Shown here: positions 12,326 through 24,450 of the stretch, piece by piece | Position numbering within the stretch: position 1 is the first letter of the stretch | Layout of the letters: every line of letters starts with the position of its first letter | Origin: Cranoglanis bouderius | Lineage: Eukaryota; Chordata; Actinopteri; Siluriformes; Cranoglanididae | Length of the DNA stretch: 64,000 nt | NCBI GenBank assembly: GCA_023630585.1 | Contig: CM042546.1 | Coordinates: 17,175,310-17,239,309, forward strand | Direction: 5' to 3' | Program-made: the position numbers and the translations under genes | The notes under the pieces: generated by a model | The model's database searches: none | What the model saw: the letters and a program-made list of their open reading frames with translations, nothing else | Told to the model about the DNA's origin: nothing

Positions 12326-12608
12326 CTGATGAATAAACAAATGAAATTAATACAACATTTCCTTGATTGTCATTTAATCTTATAAAAGCTGGGTCTACAT
12401 TGTGAGACTTTTGGCCTGCTTCTGCTGCCATAGACAAAAACTGCACATTGTAAAATGATTTGTTGGTCGTGAATTGAATCTATTGGTCTTAGAATGCATA
12501 ATTATTTTATTCGGATCACAAGTAGTAATCTTAAAAGACTGCTGTTATCATATGGTGTAAACCCGGCGTAACTCACAGAGAGTGTAATTATAAGTGTATT
12601 AGATATAT

Positions 12609-13178
12609 AACAATCAGCCATAACATTAAAACCACCTGCCTAATATTGGGTAGGTCCCTCTTGTGCCACCAAAACAGCTCTGACCCATCGAAGCATGGAC
12701 TCCACAAGACCTCTGAAGGTGTGCTGTGGTATCTGGCACCAGGACGTTACCAGCAGTTCCTTTTAAGTCCTGTAAGTTGCGAGGTGGGGCCTCCATGGAT
12801 CAGACTTGTTCAGACACCTTTCTATCATAGCCAGCATTAACATTTTCAGTAATCTGTGCTACAGTAGCTCTTCTGTGGGATCGGATCAGACGGGCTCCCT
12901 ATGTGCATCAATGAGCCTTGGGCGCCCATGACCCTGTCGCCGGTTCACCGGTTTTCCTTCCTTGGACCACTTTTGGTAGGTACTAACCACTGCATACCCT
13001 TGTCAAAGTAACTTCTGTACGCTTGCCCATTTTTCCTCCTTCCAGCACATAAACTTTGAGAACTGACTGTTCACTTGCTGCCTAATATACCCCACCCCTT
13101 GACTGGTGCCACTGTAAGGAGATAATCAATGTTATTCACGTCACCTGTCAGTGGTTTTAATGTTATGGCTGATTGGTG
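12609..13178 (-). mobile_element. Internally deleted Tc1-like element (36-spacing family)
   Basis: Both termini of the 50722 family are present: caatcagccataacatta at the left and taatgttatggctgattggtg at the right, flanked by TA-rich DNA. Inside, the minus strand retains the ends of the transposase frame (C-terminal side near 12640-12830, N-terminal side near 12930-13070). The catalytic centre is missing, leaving about 570 bp against about 1.1 kb for the long copy. Such deletion derivatives could move only with transposase supplied by another copy. Confidence 0.88.
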
Positions 13179-13271
13179 ATTAGAAGTCAAGCAGTATGAT
13201 GATCATGGAGTTCATGTCTTGCACATTAGAGAGATAGCTCATAGTTCTGACCTTGTTAACTAACGTGCTGC

Positions 13272-13450
13272 GTGCCTCCCAACTTTCTCCTCATTTCAGA
13301 TAAAGCCACTCAGCACGTGCTCAGAGCAACAACCTCAATTCATAGGAGCATAGACCTGGCCAACAATATACAGATAGCGATATGACAAAAAATATTTGTA
13401 CACACACACGTGCGTCATGACTTGGGCCAGTTGGAAAAACTCTGCTGTCA
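13272..13450 (+). repeat. Direct duplication, copy 1
   Basis: Matches 13881-14065 at most positions from gtgcctccc through gactctgctgtca-like sequence, including the shared words aacctcaattcataggagca, cagatagcgatatgac and gtgcgtcatgacttgggcc. The copies differ by scattered substitutions and by the length of a short CA tract. Confidence 0.93.
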
Positions 13451-13880
13451 TTTACCATTGCAGCAATCCTCAGCAAAGAGTGGGGAGGAGTCGGGGGGGG
13501 GGGGGGAGTCTCCTTTTCTCACGTGAATGAGCTGTTCTCTGTAAAAGTCTTAATACAGAGAGACAGCTCTCTCTCTTTGCACTTTAAATCAAGCCATGCC
13601 TCTAAGACTATTTAAACCACTTTTACAAATCAATTCAGAAAAGATAAATAACTTGGGCTAATGTCCAACCTATAATGAACCTTGTATTTTGATTTAATTT
13701 TCAGTCTCATAGAATTAATCTTGTGCGCTCTTAAGTTGCAGTGAGATGCAAAACTCAAATATGAAAACAGGCATAGGGCCTAAAGTGCCACTTTTTTTTT
13801 TTTTTCCATTTTTCTCCAGTCACATGATCTGAGTTGGGCCTATTTCCTGCTACCAAGAGTGACATTTGGTCCACTTTAAT
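13451..13880. other. Spacer between the direct duplicates
   Basis: Holds a G14 run at about 13493-13506 and a T14 run at 13792-13805. No other feature seen. Confidence 0.6.
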
Positions 13881-14065
13881 GTGCCTCCCAGCTTTCTCCT
13901 CATTGCAGATAAAGCCATTCAGCACATGCTCAGAGCAACAACCTCAATTCATAGGAGCATATACCTGGCCAGCAATATACAGATAGCGATATGACCAAAA
14001 ATATTTGTACGCACACACACACACGTGCGTCATGACTTGGGCCAGTTGGAAAAACTCTGCCGTCA
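13881..14065 (+). repeat. Direct duplication, copy 2
   Basis: Second copy of 13272-13450, about 185 bp, in the same orientation 609 bp downstream. Its CA tract is a few units longer. No terminal inverted repeats were found, so this looks like a segmental duplication and not a transposon. Confidence 0.93.
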
Positions 14066-15074
14066 ATGGAACTGGAGTTTGAAGTGAAAGCATGATAGGT
14101 TGAGAGTGTGCAAACACCGCTCTGGTTAAAGTCAAATAGTTGTTATTCAAAGATAAAGAAGTGATAAGCAAGATAGGCTGCCATTATAATACTACTACTT
14201 CCATTATAATACAGTTAAAAAAAACAAAACAGTCAGGTTGTTTTCTTGCTAGAGTTGAACAGAAAAAGAGCAAGAAATAAAGAGCAAAGTACTTCTTTCA
14301 CTGTCTCCAACCTCTCTGTCTACACACAGCCGTGTTTCAATGTAGGCCAGCAAAGCCATCCTTACATCAGTGGGAGTAAAACGATGCCTCACCACTGGGA
14401 GAGCAGGCTTTTTCTCCGCTTTGTGTGAAGATGCTGTGTTAAGTGTGAGAGCCTGAGGAAAGATGGAGCACAGCACCTTAAGTAGCTCTCTGGAGATTTC
14501 TGAGGAGTCTGCAGGTACCTGGTATCTTCGCAACTTCTACAAACCTTCACATTTAAAAACACACTGATTCCATCTTGCACATTCACAAACTGAATCGCAG
14601 CTAAAGATGACTATGTGGCACTTGAGACGTAAATATAAAACTCGGTAGGAATCCCTTTCTCAAAATAGCCAATCATATAATAGCATAGCACTTCAGCTGC
14701 CCTTAACTATATTTATACGTAACTCAAAGAAATACTTGTGATTCATAACACGATGCCCATCAAAAGTATGCTACGTGTAAATAAAGAGCTAATTGAATTA
14801 AAACATAATGCTGGCACGACCGCTCAGCCACGGCGTGAACGAGATGGCAGAGATTGTGTTAGTGTCAAAGGAGCGCCGCTTTTCCTGAGGTTCCATCAAT
14901 ACCTCACTCAGGTGCAGTGGGCTGAGAAGAAAAGGAGGGAGTGAGTGTAGGGGGAAAAAAGAGAGGGAAGACTAACAAGACTCACTGCCTTGAGCCACCA
15001 TCTCTGACTGACACTCTCTTAAGTGAGTAAAGATTTGTTCTGCTAGCAGTGGCAGTTTCGAGAACAAGGCATAA
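14066..15074. other. Unique stretch, possible regulatory block
   Basis: No gene recognised. Positions about 14760-14950 are repeat-free and of even composition (agctaattgaattaaaac, then a GC-richer part) and could be conserved non-coding DNA. Confidence 0.35.
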
Positions 15075-15111
<37 letters not shown>

Positions 15112-15126
15112 GGGTGGGTGTGTGTG
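15075..15126. repeat. (TG)n/(GGGT)n microsatellite
   Basis: TG tract passing into tgggtgggtg units. Confidence 0.95.
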
Positions 15127-15544
15127 AAAACAAAACTAAAATAAGACGTCCAATAAATGTCAAAATGTGTCTGAACATACTGTAATCTTGCATAATATTA
15201 TAATATCAGGAAACATCATTTAAGTACGCATCATCATTTAAGATTTTAGGGTTTTTTTTAAGCATATAATTTTTTTTTTGGTAGTCTGTGTCAAAGCCGC
15301 TCTCTTCATTTAAAATCAGGCAGTATGAAGAACAAGGGAGGGGAGAGAAAAAAAGGAATCATTATGCAGGCTAAACAGTGCGCAAAGTCAGCTAACATAT
15401 TCAGAACAGTCACAATCACTAAGCCCTCTGACACAATATGTAATCTTGAGGGAAAATCAATGACGTGTCCAAAACTATAATTGCTACTCCCAAATTGCCT
15501 CAGTAGCAATATGCTTTTGAAGGAACAAGAAGCATAAACTCAGC

Positions 15545-15567
15545 AAAAAAAAAAAAAAAAAAAAAAA
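15545..15567. repeat. Poly(A) run
   Basis: 23 consecutive A; no retroposon body recognised next to it. Confidence 0.95.
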
Positions 15568-15579
15568 TAGAAAAAGAAA

Positions 15580-15830
15580 AATCCTCCACTGCTGTATGCT
15601 GGATTAGAGAGACTTTTAATGGCCTGATTATCAACAGATAACTACAGCATAAGACTGTGACCTTTAACCTACCGGCATCTTATGAAATGGAGATTAATCA
15701 CAGAAAAATCACGCATGGTAGCCGTACATTTTCCTTTTCATGCCATTTACACCATCTAATAATCCTCTGATAAATCCATGTTCATCTCCAAAACTGAATT
15801 ATCACCGTGAGTTATCAGGTGAAGAAAGAT
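15580..15830. other. Candidate conserved non-coding block
   Basis: Repeat-free, with clustered AT-core words (cctgattatcaacag, gagattaatcacag, ctaataatcctctgataaa, gaattatcaccg). The texture matches vertebrate developmental enhancers. It directly abuts the miniature element at 15836. Confidence 0.35.
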
Positions 15831-15835
15831 GTATA

Positions 15836-16271
15836 TATATTTTATAATTTCTACATTATCAAGTCAGTACAAAAAACATTTTAGATTCCCAAACATAAGT
15901 TTTCTAGCACAAAATGAAATGTTACAGAAAAATGTTTGTATGTCATTAAAGAAAGCAGCATATTAGGTAAGAGACACTTTTCAGACAAAAAAACACAATG
16001 AAGGCTGCTGGGTTTTGCTGCAAAAATAAGAAGCGAGTGCGAAAGTCAAAGTCTCCAGAAGAACTGTGGCTGGTTTCCTTATAAAACTGCACACATTGTA
16101 CCGGAGACTACTATTTTTATTTTAATTTTTATTTTTTTGTCACACCAAATATTGACTTTGTTTCATTTACTACTGTTTACTGCTCTTTACTGTATTTTTT
16201 TTTTAAATGTAGAAACATTTAATTTCATTGCTTTGAAGGCATCTTTGCTCTACACATCTTTGCTTTTGCAC

Positions 16272-16278
<7 letters not shown>
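15836..16278 (+). mobile_element. Tc1-derived miniature element A, copy 1
   Basis: Shares its body with 21713-22249 and 25844-26296 (for example aaagaaagcagcatatta, gaaggctgctgggttttgct). The left terminus is lost; the right terminus ends ttttgcacagtact at about 16277 and runs straight into a TA microsatellite. Relative to the other copies, about 34 bp is missing after gtggctggtt (near 16075). The region around 16045-16080 reads as a transposase C-terminal remnant (SPEELWLV). Confidence 0.88.
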
Positions 16279-16335
<57 letters not shown>

Positions 16336-16375
16336 GTATGTATATACTGTATATACTGTATATATTGTGTATATA
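16279..16375. repeat. (TA)n-(TATG)n microsatellite
   Basis: About 22 TA units, then five TATG units, then tatactg repeats. It starts at the terminus of the adjoining miniature element, which probably seeded it with its TA target site. Confidence 0.93.
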
Positions 16376-16559
16376 ACAGTACATATGTAGAGAAATGCCT
16401 ATGTACATACTGGGCTACGGCAACATGAATAAGAAAGACATCATGCCCTATATGTTCCATGTACTGACATGGTTTATGGGATGTAGCTCACATAGTGAAA
16501 TTCAATCATTAGGACCATTGCAGCACTTGGAAAAACCCTGAGCCGCTACTGACTTTGCA

Positions 16560-17000
16560 ATCATTATGATACAGTGGTGAGTGAGAAACAGAAAAAAAAA
16601 GTGCTTTAATGGGCCACCCTCCTTAGAAGCAGCAGCCCCTTTCCCAAAGACTAACCCTCTGCAATTAGTCTAATTAATGTGAAACAATGGAGCGCATGGC
16701 CACTTATCAAATTGATTGTTCTCCCTATAGAAGGGGGAGTGTGGCAGGCCTGGCCATGTAAAGGGCGACTAATTTCAGAAGATGATTGGAGTTGTCACGT
16801 TGCTGTGGGCCAATTACCTCCCGACTTCGGTCACGGGCGGCGGAAGCGATAATTAGCATGCGTTTAAAAGGGCTGTATTCTAATTAGGTGCACTTTGTCA
16901 AAATACGGTGGAGAGAGTTCAGATGGCGGAGGAACTTTGGTTTGGTGCAAAGATGGCCTAGAATATACACCACACACGTCCCATAATGAGTGAGATTTTT
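16560..17000. other. Candidate conserved non-coding block, TAAT-rich
   Basis: Free of simple and dispersed repeats. It contains many homeodomain-type cores (gcaattagtctaattaatg near 16661-16679, ccaattacc near 16810, gataattagcatgc near 16848, tctaattagg near 16879) among GC-rich words such as cgggcggcgg. Known vertebrate non-coding enhancers often look like this; conservation is unverified. Confidence 0.4.
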
Positions 17001-17019
17001 TTTTTTCCCTCACCCACAA

Positions 17020-17470
17020 AAAGGACTCTTGTTAAGCCCCTTAAGCCCATCTCCAGCAGCTTAACAGAGACACTTTAACAGAGTCCTATAAACTGCCTCC
17101 ATCTCCTCTGTAGCTGTCGCAAATCCATCATTAATCCTTTCAATTAATTTATTCTTGTGGGCTTCTCCTAAGGTTTAGCCCCTATGATTTAATATGGCAC
17201 TTTGTTGCCATGCTGACACTGAAATGAGAAACCTCTGAAGCAAGAGGTGAAGTGTCTTCCATTCTCGCCTCAAACAAAGTGCTATTTTTTGGCAGGAAGT
17301 GTAACGTAGTTCAGACGGCATGTGACATGCAAGGTTCAGGCTCCTGAATCCAAGAAGAGGATTCTCTGGTGGTCTACGTTCGCAGCATTCTCTTAATAAC
17401 CGTTTTGCATTTTTAATTAATTCCATTTGAGGCCATTGAGACTTTTTAAACATGGTAATTGCAGGGAAAG
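17020..17470. other. Candidate conserved non-coding block
   Basis: Continues the repeat-free texture: taatcctttcaattaattta near 17131, cccctatgatttaatatggc near 17179, and gcatttttaattaattcc near 17407. The minus strand stays open for 92 codons (17175-17453) but resembles no protein I know. Confidence 0.35.
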
Positions 17471-17539
17471 GGCCTGAGGGAGTTTTGGCTGTGTACAGAC
17501 GTATTTCTATTCTGTAAAAGAATCAGAAAACACTTTAGC

Positions 17540-18085
17540 TTGAAGATTGTGCCAGAGCATAACGACAAAGCGACTGTAATCGGGTGCCAGATGGCAATTT
17601 TTGTTAGCATTCACTGTTCTTCTCTTAATTATCAATGATAGCACTTGCTTTACCGAGACGCCATATGCTTTATCTATTAAAGTAACAAAAGTCTTTACAT
17701 TTGCAGTAAACAGAAACCCAACCTTCTAAATGGCATTGTGCTGTGAACACTCCTTTCATCACATATTTTGATCAGGATTTCACTGTCATGGCAATTAGCA
17801 GGAATAGCATGCTAGGAGATCTTCATCTTGCAGCTGAACTTGTTTCCATCGTGCTGTAAATTAAGTCAATTATTCTGTTAAGCTAATTACTATTCCAATT
17901 AGCGCAGCTATAACAGCTTCCTGACCTTATTATCATATCTTTAGCAATGCACATGGCAGAGTCAGAGAGCAGAGGCATGTGGGTTTGGGCCTGTTTTGCA
18001 GTGTGTCACCGCACCTACTGTATGTTAATTGAACATCATCATAGCACTTTAGCTAATTTAACATTCCTACTATTTAACTACTGCT
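17540..18085. other. Candidate conserved non-coding block, TAAT-rich
   Basis: Dense AT-core words with no repeats: cttaattatcaatgat near 17624, ggcaattagcagg near 17791, and gtaaattaagtcaattattc followed by two further aattag/aattac cores at 17858-17908. It forms one cluster with 15580-17470. Confidence 0.4.
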
Positions 18086-18137
18086 TCCAGTGATTTCAAG
18101 TTACATATTAAATAATAGTACCAAGCATGTACTAGTA

Positions 18138-18163
18138 TATAATATATATATATATATATATAT
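18138..18163. repeat. (TA)n microsatellite
   Basis: Short TA tract of about 12 units. Confidence 0.85.
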
Positions 18164-19680
18164 TATGTAGTGACTGTATGCTTGCTGGATCTTTTGTTCT
18201 GTGACTTCAGTGGACAGATTTGGTTGGAGAGAAATGGAGGGATGGAGAGATGCAGGATGACAGAAGAGAGAAAGCTGTCTGTTGTTAGGCTCGGGAGTGG
18301 TCTGTGTAACAAGGCAGTGAGTACGGAAATGCCCAGGGGAGCTTCTGCTCTTCAGATTAGACGCCGCCATTCAACCAGAGCGGCAGGGAGAAGGAGGTCC
18401 CCAAAAACACGCCAGACGACATGTCAGTCCTGCTCGCACCATCTCTTTACCTCTGTCTCTTTCTCTCTTACTCGCGTGTCTCTCACATCTAAACATCTCT
18501 TTATGTCAGAGCAAATTGGCCGGGCCTTAGATCCCTGTCTGGCTGCTGAAAAGTGAATTAATCTGTTGGAGGATGTGAGGATTGAGACACCAAGACAAGT
18601 GTGGAATTGAAAAAAAAAAAAAAAAAAGCAGCAAAGAGGAAGAATTCCTTGTTTATAGACAATTCGCTAGTTGTATTTGTATTGTAGAACTTGCAAAGCT
18701 GTTGGAAATGTAAATGAAGTAAATGATTGCTGTGCAAGAAACTCTTTGTTTTTCTTTGTGACAACACGCCAACACAGTCTTCTGGTGTGACTAAAGAAAT
18801 TCTTCCTGGTTGCGGGAGTCTAAACAACTTAACGTAGTAGTCAAACAACCAGACTTGCAGTGCTCAATCGGCAACGTAGAACAACTCCAGATCACGGTGG
18901 AAGCTATGAAAACCTACAGATATTCCGAGGGACACTGAAAAAGAGTCAGAATCATTGTAACTCTGACCTTCTTTTCTTCCTCTCACACTTTCTTTGAAAG
19001 CCATTAAGGTCCGATTTCACTCACCTTCCATGGAAAGACACTGCCCTTGAAAAAAATGCATGTTCTTAAATAGGTGTTGCTTTGCCAGTCAAGGGTTTTT
19101 TAAAACGATCTAAATCAGTCTTCTGCTGTGTACACGCTCGTTGCATGTGCATCCAATTTCATCCCGTTTATATTCAAGTTCAAGAAGCTTGAGAAAGTTT
19201 TTTTTTGACTAAAACAAGAAAAAGCAATGCATCAGCTCAGACTTGGAGGGTTAAACTTCCAGAAATTAACATTTTCGTCCCTTTCAAACGTCCATTTAAT
19301 AATTGCTGATGTGTCTTCATGAAGTGGTTTTGGACAGAGAACGAGGGTTATCAGTCAACACGTTTCACCTTCACATTTCACTCAAGCTTATGCCTACTTT
19401 GGCAAAATGCAAAGCTAGGTGTGTTTACATATACAAATCGTGTAGTTGCACTGACTTAATCATGTAGGCTTATATGGTCACTTCCAGTTGTTTATCTAGT
19501 AAGGGTTTCTTCCATGTTAGTTAGCACCACTCCAAGACATCCAGAAGATTAACACAAAATATTCATAGCTTCACAAAAATATTACACCTAGTAACCCATA
19601 TTAGCCCACCACCTTAAAGCCACTCACTGGCCACCTATCTATTCTATCCACATACTCACCGTACAGATGGATGACCAAGA
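18164..19680. other. Unique non-coding stretch
   Basis: No gene or transposon recognised. Contains A17 at about 18610-18626. A 128-codon open frame at 18170-18556 lacks any recognisable domain. Confidence 0.45.
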
Positions 19681-19689
19681 AAAGGAAAA

Positions 19690-20125
19690 GAAGCAACAAC
19701 AACATGTCTTAGGAAGGTGTTGGGCCACCACGAGCCACCAGCTTCAATGCTCATTGGCACAGATTCTCTGGAACTGTACTGGAGAAATGAACACCATTCA
19801 TCCACAAGATATTCCCTCAGTTAGTCCCAAATCTTCAAAAGGCGTTCAACTGGATTGAGATCTGGTGACTGTGAAGGCAAGATCATACGATTTACATAAT
19901 TTTCATAATCCATTCAGTGAACCCTCGTGCCCTGTGGAAGGGGGCGGGGCAATCCTGGAAGAGACCACTCCCATCAGGATAGAAATGCTTTTTAACAATA
20001 AGATAAACGTGATCTATCAGAATAACTTTGTAACGACTTGCAGTTTCCCTTTCCTTTAACTGGACATGTGGACACATATGATGCCAACAAAATGCCTCCA
20101 GAGCATAACCCCAGAGCCACCGTTT
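19690..20125 (-). mobile_element. Tc1/mariner-like fragment
   Basis: Positions around 19835-19870 on the minus strand read as the transposase SPDLNP(V/I)E motif (complement of ttcaactggattgagatctg), which holds the catalytic Glu. Flanking words (ttgggccaccacgagccacc, gagaccactcccatcagg, gcctccagagcataac) match a teleost Tc1-like family I recognise. The copy is heavily eroded and neither terminus is clear. Confidence 0.7.
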
Positions 20126-20429
20126 TTTTTTTTTTTTCTCCTTTAATTTGTCACCTGGCTATATATGCATACCCTGCCAGGGACTTAGGGATTTTGTTCA
20201 CCCATAAGGTAAGGAGGTTTAAAAGACTTTTCTAATCAGCTCAGAGATTACAAATGCAGACAAAAGGGTGAAGAGGATCTCCTGGTTATTTATTTATTAT
20301 TTTTTTCAGAGGCAGTGTGGATTTAAGGCATGGCCCATACGTGAGTGGCTAATGCCACCCACAGTATGACAAGCTCATCAGCATTCATTACATCAAAACA
20401 GATGCAAGCAGGTGGGAAAAAAAAAACAA
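20126..20429. other. Unique stretch
   Basis: T-run at 20124-20139 and an AT-rich patch; nothing else. Confidence 0.5.
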
Positions 20430-20900
20430 CGGCCTAAAAATTGGCTACAGGTTCTGACGGAATGGTTGTGGCGGGGCTGGTAATCCACGGCTCAAGTGGC
20501 ACAGCAGCACACGTCTCCCTGCGACTCCATCGGGCTCCGGAAACACCTCCCGCTCTCTGCCGCATCAATATATTTCATCTGGAGCACTGAGCGGCAATGG
20601 AGAGATCAGCAGAATGGGCCAAAATAATAGAATATTCATCCCTCTAATCCATATTCAATTCTTTTCCCCTCCTCCGATCGCCTCCCTCTCCTCAGCGCAT
20701 GCATATGAGCTCGGGCTGTATCTCTCATTCAAATGAGTTGTTCTGGCGTTCACTATCTCCTTTCTCTAGCTCTCGCCCCCTCACCCCATGTTAAATACAC
20801 ATGTTGGGTTTCTGCCCCGCTAACCAGGTTTTGACAGGCCGAGAGCTTTCGACTGCGCTAAAAGAGACGGCTGGCTGTGACAGAAGGAAATGATGAAATG
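20430..20900. other. Candidate conserved non-coding block
   Basis: Repeat-free and GC-richer, with words such as gccaaaataatagaatattc, ctctaatccatattcaattc and gcgcatgcatatgagctc (overlapping palindromes near 20695-20712). By texture this is a possible enhancer or distal promoter. Confidence 0.33.
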
Positions 20901-21710
20901 TAGACGTGTAGGAACATGCGATGGGTGAAGAAGTGCAAAAAGATTTGTCAAGTACAGAATATCAACCCCCAGGCAGGTTAAATACTAGACAGGTAACAAT
21001 CAAGAGATCAGGACTAGCCTCAGTTCTCATGGGTGTATTATGCATTTAACAAGGTTTGGGGAAATAGAGATAAAATGCTGCTTTGCAATACGATGTGGAT
21101 TTGCACAAAAGGTCACGCATGTTTTTCTTTTCTATGCATGAACGCTGGTCTAACCCTCATTAGATTAATCCAATGACATCATCTAGTCTTAGCCTGAGAA
21201 AGCCTCCTTCAGCTGCTTTGTTATTTTCCAAAGGTATCCGCCACAGTCCAACCATCTCAATCATCTCTATCTGACTAACTATTCCTTCATCACCCTCAGA
21301 TTACACGATAAATGAACAAAGCTATTACCGCTGTGTGCCAAAAGGCCTTGCTGACAAATATGGATACATTTCAGGAGCACCGAAGCCACCAAGGAACAAT
21401 TTTGCAGATTTCATCAAGAGTTCTAATTATGTTCCTGTCAAGTCCAGAATGCTGCAATCCATAACTGGGGGAAGCACTCGGCGACGAGCTGTCGTATGAG
21501 GGGCGTAATTTATGCCCTGTTGAAAGGGACCGGGGGGGCGTGTTGAGCGTTCTGGCATGCACAGCGCCCCCTGACTAACAACTGGATTGTGGGTAGATGA
21601 AACATTGGCTTGACGGAAGTATGAGACAGAGCGTGTTTGGAGGATAGAACTAGTGTGTATCCATGTGTAGAGACTGAAAAAATGTTTACTAAAGGGCGAC
21701 TTTGTGTAAA
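20901..21710. other. Unique non-coding stretch
   Basis: No feature recognised. Confidence 0.45.
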
Positions 21711-21712
21711 TA

Positions 21713-22249
21713 CAGGACTGTGCAAAAGTTTTAGGCACCCTATTTTTTTTAGTACAGACTTTGTTATAGATTTTTTTATTTTATGACTTCTACATTAGCA
21801 CATTGTGCTAGAAAACCAAAAAGTTTTCTAGCACAAAATTAAATGTTACAGAAAAATGTTTGCATGTCATTAAAGAAAGCAGCATATTATGTAAGAGACA
21901 CTTTTCAGACAAACAACACAATGAAGGCTGCTGGGTTTTGCTGCAAAAATAAGAAGCGAGTGCGAAAGTCAAAGTCTCCAGAAGAACTGTGTCTGGTTCT
22001 GCAAGATGCTCAATAAAACTTACCAGCTCATTTCCTTATAAAACTGCACTAATTGTACCGGAGACTATTATTTTTATTTTTATTTTTATTTTTTTGTCAC
22101 ACCAAATATTGACTTTGTTTCATTTACTACTGTTTACTGCTCTTTAATGTATATTTTTTTAATGTAGAAACATTTAATTTCATTATTTTGAAGGCATCTT
22201 TGCTCTACAGCATTTCTTTGCATGTGCCTAAAACTTTTGCACAGTACTG
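21713..22249 (+). mobile_element. Tc1-derived miniature element A, copy 2 (full length)
   Basis: The most complete copy in the window at about 537 bp. The termini are inverted: cag(g)actgtgcaaaagttttag on the left and its complement ending cacagtactg on the right. TA dinucleotides at 21711-21712 and 22250-22251 fit Tc1/mariner target duplication. Positions near 21970-22045 read as a decayed transposase C-terminus (SPEELCLVLQDA, then a stop). The rest is non-coding, so the element is non-autonomous. Confidence 0.92.
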
Positions 22250-22251
22250 TA

Positions 22252-23590
22252 TATATCAAATCCACAAAAAAATGCATTTGTTTAGGTGTGTACACGAGAC
22301 CCCATTTAAACTGATGTAGCGTAATAATTCTTTAAAATGAAGATATTAACTAAAATCAGATCTGGGAGGCTTTGGCTTAGAGATTGGGGGGTTAGTGAAC
22401 AAAGGTCATGAGGTTTGGATCACAAGCTTAGGTTGACAATGGAGTTGGAAGATTTTTGGTACTGAATAAATGAATTAAATACTGTACAACTACTTCCTGA
22501 TTTTCTTTTCATTCTGAAGGAATGCAAAGTTTTGTACTCACTTGAACAACCACCAGGAGGATACGCAAACAGATCAGGACAAAGCAAGAGCAAGAGAGAG
22601 AGAGAAACAGGGAGAGAGAGAGGTTGATGACGATGATGGAGATGATGAAAGCGAGGCAGGGTGGAAGGAAATGACGTGTGGACATAGTGAGGGACAGGAA
22701 GGGGACACAGAACCGCTCAAGGTCTGACTCTCCGACTTCACCCTGATGAGATTTGCATTGATTAAACGTGTCAGGTGGCAGAGAATGAAGAGCAAGTGGG
22801 CGTTATTGTGTGCTTGATGCACCTGCAAACAGTCATTTAAAAAAAAAATAAAAATGTCCTACTAGTATTACCTTAGAAGGAACTTCATCCTGCTCTGTAC
22901 TGGACTGCGATAACTAAGTGACCAAAGACTTTACACTTTATACACATACAGTATGTGATGCTATTTATACCAAGTTAACGCAAATCTTGGCATAACAATG
23001 TGTATGAGAGTGTGATGGAGAGAGAGCAAGAGAAAAAGAGTGTGCATTTTGGCCAAGCACACTGCACACTGATTCTCCTGGTGCTTTAAGACCTATCCAT
23101 TTCTAGACAGATGACATCTCGTGTGCCAGGGGACCCCATTAGAGGAAAGGGCCAGAGCAGCGTGTGTAACCCGTCCACTTCTCCCCCTAAAGTAGGAGTG
23201 GGGATTACACTGGCACCCCACGATGGATGAGCCACCATTGAACTGGACACTTCGCTCCCTGCCATAAATCTGAGAGGACCCCAGTGCATGCATGGAGGGA
23301 GAAGATGGCTCCCACTTTTGCTGCTTTGCTTGGCTTTCTTGCCCTTCTGCTAACTTCCAGTAACCCTCACATTGTCTCGTTGTCAGCTTTGCAGAGAAGG
23401 TGGCCACCGCACACATTTTAGCGGACAAACGTCTACTGCATCTGATATTCTAAATTAAACTCAAAATTGTGAACTGCTACCCTCAACAAACAAAGAATAT
23501 CAGTAGAAGTGCTGTATGGAGCTCTGGTCTGAGAGCAGGATTCATCGTCAGCTGACCATGATAACTCAGATCCCACCTTCTCCAACAAAT
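22252..23590. other. Unique stretch with GA-rich patch
   Basis: Purine-rich tract at 22583-22665 (gagaga then gatgatg units). Otherwise no feature. Confidence 0.45.
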
Positions 23591-24450
23591 GTTCTCATTG
23601 TGTGTCTTCATACACAATTATAAACATGGTTGTCCCATCTCCATCAGCAGCAGCAATCACCCCCCCCCCCGCTCTCTTCCCCCCATTCCTCCTCCTCCTC
23701 ATAGCTCTCGCCTTGGCTCACTCAAGCACAACTAAGCCAGTGCCGAGACACAATGAGACCGTTTTACAGCAATCATCTCTTTTCACACTTGCTGATGCTC
23801 TTAAAAGCTGCAGGGATCATGAACTTCCCTCTCCCCTGCCTGGCATCCCAATATTCCTCCAATTTGGAGCCACTGGCCAGACAAGCTCCCAACACCAAGT
23901 CATAACCAATCATTCCCAGCTACACAGTGGCACTGTTGTATGACAAGCTGTTCCGTTCAGATTAAACTGGGACTCGAAATCAAAATACCGACGTTATTTA
24001 TGCTGAGAGAGATAATACGTCAAAGTGAGAAAATGTCACTTGAGCACAACATCCAACATCTAAATATACACCAGAAATTAATATAGCAAGGTCCGTGGTT
24101 CTGCGTTTTTGCACCATAAATGAGCCAGGCCACTTAAGCACATTGAGGTGAGCGGGGTCGGCCTGTGAACCCTCTCCAGACACAAAGTCGGGCTTACATA
24201 ATCCAAGCTCCCGAACACCGATCACACTCTGATTATCCAATTAAAAGAAGGCGACTCTGCCTCCGGTCTGCTTCCAGGAGTTGCGGAGGCACTAACATCA
24301 ATTTTGTAAGTGCTTTTAACGGATTACGGCTTGTGGGATTCGGTCTCAGGGATAAGGAATGGCTTGTCCCGTTCCTCCAGACTACATTACAGTAATTGGG
24401 TGGGGAAATTAGAGAGGAAGACGAGCTGAGACGAAGGTTCTGTGTCACAA
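23591..24450. other. Unique stretch, possible regulatory block
   Basis: A C11 run lies at 23660-23670. Positions about 24000-24400 are repeat-free with even composition (gattatccaattaaaag near 24231, ccagaaattaatatagc near 24070) and could be conserved non-coding DNA. Open frames here show no known domain. Confidence 0.35.

Noticed and set aside
18170..18556. 128-codon open frame on the plus strand
   Set aside because: No domain or family likeness; the frame runs through arginine- and serine-rich low-information sequence with no exon signals.
23602..23943. 113-codon frame beginning with a hydrophobic, signal-peptide-like stretch
   Set aside because: The Pro/Leu-rich start comes from a C11 run and CTC-rich simple sequence; nothing downstream looks like a secreted protein.
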